Shown here: piece by piece, positions 43,013-45,841 of the stretch
Numbering within the stretch: position 1 is the stretch's first letter
Layout of the letters: every line of letters starts with the position of its first letter
Assembly: GCF_000741165.1 (NCBI RefSeq)
Contig: NZ_JGYN01000040.1
Location: 1-45,841, forward strand
Length of the DNA stretch: 45,841 nucleotides
Source of the DNA: Bifidobacterium biavatii DSM 23969
GTDB lineage: Bacteria; Actinomycetota; Actinomycetes; Actinomycetales; Bifidobacteriaceae
Reading direction: 5' to 3'
Position numbers and translations under genes: made by a program
The notes under the pieces: generated by a model
Seen by the model: only the letters and a program-made list of their open reading frames with translations
Told to the model about the DNA's origin: nothing
Databases searched by the model: none

Positions 43013-43306
43013 TTATCGCATTGCCTGTCGCGTGAGTGCGGTGAGTGCAAACCGGTAGTCGGCTCGCCGGTCGGCGTTCGTCCATGCGGCGAACGTTCGT
43101 TCGTCGAGTGTGAACCTTTCGTCGGTGGGCGCGCCGTCCGTGTTGATGCCCTCGCAGACGATCACGGTGCGCCTGTGACGGGTGACGCGTCGCGCCGTGT
43201 AGAACGGGGCGGTTTCCCCATTGCTGGTGTGGCCGGCGTCGTCGCGTGCGAACACGTCGGCTTCGCTGTTGGCGAGCTTGAATCGCAAGCTGGTGATGGT
43301 GGTCAT
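43013..43306 (-). CDS. Small protein (97 residues), unknown function
   Basis: The protein (MTTITSLRFKLANSEADVFA, NGETAPFYTARRVTRHRRTV, TLDERTFAAWTNADRRADYR) has a strand-rich first half and a helical basic end. GGGAGG lies 6 bases before the start at 43306. The longer frame to 43846 reads through repeats R1 copies 2 and 3 and is rejected. Its leader contains R1 copy 2, as the leader of the DUF4192-like gene contains copy 1. Confidence 0.6.
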   Translation of the reverse strand: MTTITSLRFKLANSEADVFARDDAGHTSNGETAPFYTARRVTRHRRTVIVCEGINTDGAPTDERFTLDERTFAAWTNADRRADYRFALTALTRQAMR

Positions 43307-43359
43307 GGCATGCCTCCCGACGGTGGATGATGGGTGTGGGTTGAATGGATTTTTTCTTC

Positions 43360-43546
43360 TGTCCGGTTGGACAAGCGAAGCGTTACCGGCCAAAGGACGG
43401 GCGGTCATAAGACGACGCGCCGCCGGCGTAGACGGCGTTGCGCGGCGGTGTTGACGGGCCGTCCGACGCCGGTATGATCCAAGGCCGAAGGCCGACCGGG
43501 CAAAAGAAAATGCGTGGAATGGCGGCGAAGCCGCTCCGTTTCCTGC
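43360..43546. repeat. Structured intergenic repeat family R1, copy 2
   Basis: The hairpin TGTCC-GGTT-GGACA (43360-43373) is followed by the same AGCGAAGCGTTACCGGCC as copy 1, then GTCATAAG (43404), TTGACG/TATGAT with a 16-base gap (43451-43478), GGCC-GAA-GGCC (43483-43493) and GCGGC-GAA-GCCGC (43522-43534). Compared with copy 1 the first stem has paired changes and the rest is nearly identical. Confidence 0.75.
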
Positions 43547-43592
43547 GGTGCGCCTCGGGCGCTCCGACTTTTTCTTGTCATCGGAGGGATTG

Positions 43593-43752
43593 CTTTCCCG
43601 TGAGGGGAAGGTTCGGTCATAAGGCGACGCGCCGCCGTTGTAGACGGCGTCGCGCGGCGGTGTTGACAGGTTCTTCCACGCGGGTATTCTTCGCTCCGAC
43701 GACAAGGACCGGAAATATGATGCGCGTCGCAACGCGACGCGCGCAATACGAG
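43593..43752. repeat. Structured intergenic repeat family R1, copy 3 (shorter)
   Basis: The hairpin CTTTCCC-GTGA-GGGGAAG (43593-43610) leads after 5 bases to GTCATAAG, without the AGCGAAGCGTTACC block of the other copies. Then follow CGACGCGCCGCC...GCGCGGCGG, TTGACA/TATTCT with a 16-base gap (43663-43690), and GCGCGCAATACGAG shared with copy 1. Confidence 0.7.
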
Positions 43753-43925
43753 GGAATGGTATCCGCATCCGGCGCGGCGATGCGCCATGCACGCCATCAT
43801 TGGCCACGTTAGTGGCTTTGGCGTGCGTGGTGTGTCGACGCGGCATGGGATGCGGATTCCGTTTTCTAGTCGCCGTCGTCGCGATAGCGATGGCGGTCGT
43901 CGGGTGGAGGCGGGGGTTTGGGCCG

Positions 43926-44004
43926 CCCGTGGGGTTCAGGGGAGCTGGGGCTCCCCTGACCGCCGGAGGCCGTCGGCCCGCTTGGGGCGGGCCGACGCGG
44001 GATG
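43926..44004. repeat. Structured intergenic repeat family R2, copy B
   Basis: It shares GTGGGGTTC (43929-43937), CCGCCGGAGGC (43960-43970) and GGGATG (43999-44004) with copy A. The hairpins between differ in sequence: TCAGGGGAGC (43936-43945) with GCTCCCCTGA (43950-43959), and CGTCGGCCCGC (43971-43981) with GCGGGCCGACG (43987-43997). As in copy A, it begins directly after the stop of a minus-strand gene (44006). Confidence 0.7.
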
Positions 44005-44005
44005 G

Positions 44006-44650
44006 TCAGTATCCGAGCGGCGGGTAGGTGTTGTGTGGTGTGTCGGGCGTGATGCCGTGTTCGGCGCACGCGTCGCTCCATCCCTGCTCGTAGCCGTCGT
44101 CCCACCATGAGTCGAGATCGAGAAGGCCGCTGGTTTCCCAGTGTGTGTTGCTCACGTCGATCATGCCGATGCCGCCTCGGATGCGCTGGTGCTGGCCGGT
44201 GAGCCATGTGATGCGGCCGGTCGCGTCAATGGTGGCGAACTGGCCTTGGTTCCCGTCGCTCAGGTCGGTTTTTCCGTCCTGCCATGCGAGCACTGCGTTC
44301 CTGCTGTCGTTTGCATACCTTCCGCGGGTGAAACGGGTGGCGACGCCGTTGTGCGCGATGTACCCGTGGTTGCCGTCGGGCAGACGGTAGGCGAACGGGT
44401 GCGTGTTCTCTTGGATGACGGCGCCGTGGGTGGCGAGTCGGAAGTGCGCGAGGAACGGGTGTTCCTCGAGTTCCCGCCAGTGGGTGAGGATGTAGGCAAG
44501 CACGAGTCGGTTGTCGGTCTGGCGGTAGCGGTGGAGCCGCGTGCCGTCGTGCCATGCGATGCCCGCGCCGTCGGGGTTGGTGTCACTCATTTCGGCAAGC
44601 TGGCTGATGGTCGGCATGGCTCCGGCCTGGGCGGTGATGATCACGCACAT
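44006..44650 (-). CDS. Class II glutamine-amidotransferase-like Ntn hydrolase
   Basis: The 214-residue protein begins Met-Cys (MCVIITAQAG), so removal of Met would expose the catalytic N-terminal cysteine of class II amidotransferases. NPDGAGIAWHDG (about 28-39), HPFLAHFRLATHGAV (Arg and His, about 70-84), NTHPFAYRLPDGNHGYIAHNG (about 88-108) and the later Asp/Gly-rich end fit the fold. Such enzymes release ammonia from glutamine or cleave gamma-glutamyl bonds. GGAGG lies 7 bases before the start at 44650, inside the end of the previous gene. Its 10-base overlap with the amidoligase-like gene suggests the two proteins work together. Confidence 0.78.
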   Translation of the reverse strand: MCVIITAQAGAMPTISQLAEMSDTNPDGAGIAWHDGTRLHRYRQTDNRLVLAYILTHWRELEEHPFLAHFRLATHGAVIQENTHPFAYRLPDGNHGYIAHNGVATRFTRGRYANDSRNAVLAWQDGKTDLSDGNQGQFATIDATGRITWLTGQHQRIRGGIGMIDVSNTHWETSGLLDLDSWWDDGYEQGWSDACAEHGITPDTPHNTYPPLGY

Positions 44651-45723
44651 GCCGGTGCCTCCATTCCGAGTTCGGTCATGCGGGCGAGTCGCGCCGTTCT
44701 GACTGGATTGTCGGTGTCGATGGCGGTTCGTGCGGTCGCGCGGCTCATGGTTTGGATGGTTTCGACTTGGAGCGTGCCGAGCGGGTAGTGCTGGAAGAAC
44801 CGCCACATGGTGTGCATGTAGGTGACGGCGGGCTTGAGCTTGTCGGCGGTTTCACGCCACCATGGGCCGAACGTGCGGAACTCGATCGTCCGGTAGTGGG
44901 TGTCGTTGATCGCGGTGTCCTTGCCGGTGTAGTGTCCGTGTTCGAGTCGGCACCATCGGTCGTTGGTCGTGTGCCGCATGTTGAGTGCGACGGCCTGTTG
45001 GCTGGTGAGCGCGTCGAGCGCCCAGAACCAGCGGCTTGCGCACTGTCGGCTGGTGCGGCTGACGTGCATGTGGCCTCCCGCGTTGTCGTTGCGCGAGTCA
45101 GGGCGGATGGCGGCGACAAGACGGACGATCTGGGGGAGCTGACGCATGGTCATGGGTTCGGTCTGGTATTCCATGGAGCCGTCCAAGTGGAGGCTTCCGT
45201 CTGAACACCAGCCCGCAATGAGAGGGTGTTGCTTGATCATGTTCCGGTCGTGTGGCCCGTCAATCTCGATCTCGAGTCCGAATGTGAACGGTTCGCGCAC
45301 TCGGGGGTTGCCTTCGTAGGGGTTCTTGTAGTCGGGTTCGCATGTGTCGCATCCGTGGTTGCCAAGGCATTCGTCGCAGTACCGGTATTCGCAGTCGTCG
45401 CATGTTTTCAGGCAGTCGGTGCAGAACACGTTGTCGCAATGTTCGCAGTACCGGACGTCGTCCTCGCACAGGACGTTGTCGCACTGCTGGCACTGCCATG
45501 TGCAGTTGGGGCACATGTCGCGCCCGCATTCGCGGCACGTTTCGACGCAGTCCGCGCATACGACGCGCCCGCACATGCAGGTGAAACTGCATCGGTCGCA
45601 CATGTCGTAATGGCATTGCGAGCACGTATGGCGGCATGCTTCGCCCTCGAACCGGTGGTCGCAGATGATGCACCTGCCTGCGTTCGGTTTTTCGGTTTCG
45701 TGGTTTTCTGGTGTTCCGGTCAT
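44641..45723 (-). CDS. Cysteine-rich amidoligase-like enzyme (COOH-NH2 ligase, Amidoligase_2 type)
   Basis: The 360-residue protein has two parts. Residues about 15-130 hold about 30 cysteines in repeated C-x2-C pairs (CIICDHRF, CSQCHYDMCDRC, CRECGRDMCPNC, CDDCEYRYCDEC), an array of zinc-binding fingers. Residues about 140-330 carry the amidoligase motifs: FTFGLEIEIDG (metal-binding Glu), WCSDGSLHLDGSMEYQTEPM, NDNAGGHMHVS and YRTIEFRTFG. This superfamily is related to glutamine synthetase and gamma-glutamylcysteine ligase and is predicted to form amide bonds on peptides or proteins. The ATG at 45723 is preferred over GTG 45732 because AGGAGC lies 9 bases before it. It overlaps the amidotransferase-like gene by 10 bases. 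Confidence 0.8.
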   Translation of the reverse strand: MTGTPENHETEKPNAGRCIICDHRFEGEACRHTCSQCHYDMCDRCSFTCMCGRVVCADCVETCRECGRDMCPNCTWQCQQCDNVLCEDDVRYCEHCDNVFCTDCLKTCDDCEYRYCDECLGNHGCDTCEPDYKNPYEGNPRVREPFTFGLEIEIDGPHDRNMIKQHPLIAGWCSDGSLHLDGSMEYQTEPMTMRQLPQIVRLVAAIRPDSRNDNAGGHMHVSRTSRQCASRWFWALDALTSQQAVALNMRHTTNDRWCRLEHGHYTGKDTAINDTHYRTIEFRTFGPWWRETADKLKPAVTYMHTMWRFFQHYPLGTLQVETIQTMSRATARTAIDTDNPVRTARLARMTELGMEAPACA

Positions 45724-45841
45724 TGCTGTCACGCTCCTATGTCGTTGTTTCCTCCGGACGAGGCGCGGCAGGCGCGCGGAAACCCGGCGTGGCGCAAGCG
45801 CCCGCGTGGGGCGACGGCGCGCGGGCCCATGCCCGCCCGGC
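45724..45841. other. GC-rich window edge upstream of the amidoligase-like gene
   Basis: Apart from the ribosome site (AGGAGC, 45733-45738) no feature is supported. The last 80 bases are very GC-rich with short inverted repeats of GGCGCG type. A promoter for the accessory operon could lie here or beyond the window. Confidence 0.4.

Larger units (their letters stand above)
43307..44005. other. 699-base gap holding repeats R1 copies 2 and 3 and R2 copy B
   Basis: No gene is supported. From left to right it holds R1 copy 2 (43360-43546), R1 copy 3 (43593-43752) with an extra hairpin GCGCGTCGC-AAC-GCGACGCGC (43722-43742), a stretch of about 170 bases with nothing recognised, and R2 copy B (43926-44004). 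Frames on both strands through this region are Arg/Ala-rich and differ where the RNA-like stems differ, which argues against coding. Confidence 0.6.
15435..45723. mobile_element. Conjugative element backbone (T4SS, oriT, relaxase, accessory genes), boundaries not in view
   Basis: The region contains VirB2-, VirB3-, VirB4-, VirB6-, VirB1- and VirD4-like genes, MobC, a relaxase, a PcfB-like protein and topoisomerase III, a set typical of Gram-positive integrative conjugative elements. No integrase, attachment site or replication protein is in the window. The pilus, sortase and antitoxin genes left of the transposon share the TGATCACGCACG motif and may belong to the same element. Confidence 0.75.

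Noticed and set aside
43307..43846. N-terminal extension of the 97-residue protein
   Set aside because: It translates repeats R1 copies 2 and 3. Protein sequence differs between copies just where the RNA stems covary, so coding is unlikely.
40728..44004. CRISPR array
   Set aside because: The repeats are few, long, unevenly spaced and of two unrelated kinds, and no cas gene is present.
44636..44648. Near-copy of the shared motif (TGATCACGCACA)
   Set aside because: It overlaps the start codon of the amidotransferase-like gene and is explained by the codons for MCVII.
1..45841. tRNA, rRNA, integrase or attachment sites
   Set aside because: None could be recognised on either strand, so the type and borders of the element stay open.

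Overview
The window looks like part of a conjugative mobile element from a high-GC actinobacterium, most likely Bifidobacterium. The signs are GC-rich codon use, LPxTG-type pilins and coiled-coil surface proteins with a sortase, IS30 and IS1595 insertion sequences, and a Gram-positive type IV secretion (T4SS) and relaxase gene set. The genus is inferred from gene content. No rRNA, tRNA, CRISPR array, integrase or replication gene was found, so the window cannot tell an integrated element from a plasmid.

Layout. Bases 1-358 hold the 3' end of an IS30-family transposase. Bases 570-6043 hold a pilus locus: a large tip adhesin broken by a frameshift near 1470-1482, then a major pilin with LPLTG. 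Convergent to it (6282-9521, minus strand) is a cell-wall protein with coiled coils and a CAP domain. Bases 9733-11140 hold a RelB/DinJ-type antitoxin overlapping a sortase with a C-terminal membrane extension. Bases 11195-15410 are a complete transposon with 25-bp inverted ends and a perfect 8-bp target duplication. It carries an IS1595-family transposase, a second RelB/DinJ antitoxin, and a single-chain protein combining nuclease, N6-adenine methylase and specificity regions. It sits in the T-tract of the sortase terminator.

Bases 15519-26260 (plus strand) form the transfer operon: a VirB2/Maff2-like small membrane protein, a VirB6-like channel protein, PrgI (VirB3-like), the VirB4 ATPase, a transglycosylase-CHAP cell-wall hydrolase, two membrane-anchored proteins of unknown role, and a HipA-like kinase. 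Bases 26306-38578 (minus strand) form the DNA-processing operon: MobC, relaxase, a PcfB-like protein, a 1380-residue protein that looks like a fusion of three genes, a thioredoxin-fold protein without cysteines, an OB-fold-like protein, a small protein, topoisomerase III and the VirD4/TraG coupling protein. A probable oriT lies upstream of mobC (about 38640-38790). Next to it, two regulatory genes (39007-39864) read the other way.

Bases 39944-45723 (minus strand) are an accessory block of small genes. It starts with a cysteine-rich amidoligase-like enzyme overlapping a class II glutamine-amidotransferase-like hydrolase. Two families of intergenic repeats lie among these genes. Both keep hairpins at fixed places while the stem sequences change, which suggests structured RNA.

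How it fits together. A 12-base motif, TGATCACGCACG, lies upstream of the antitoxin-sortase pair, upstream of the transfer operon and beside the regulatory genes, with an inverted near-copy near the last. It may be the operator of one control circuit joining surface display to transfer. The strongest leads for undescribed biology are the amidoligase/amidotransferase pair, the covarying repeat families, the shared operator motif and the restriction-cargo transposon.
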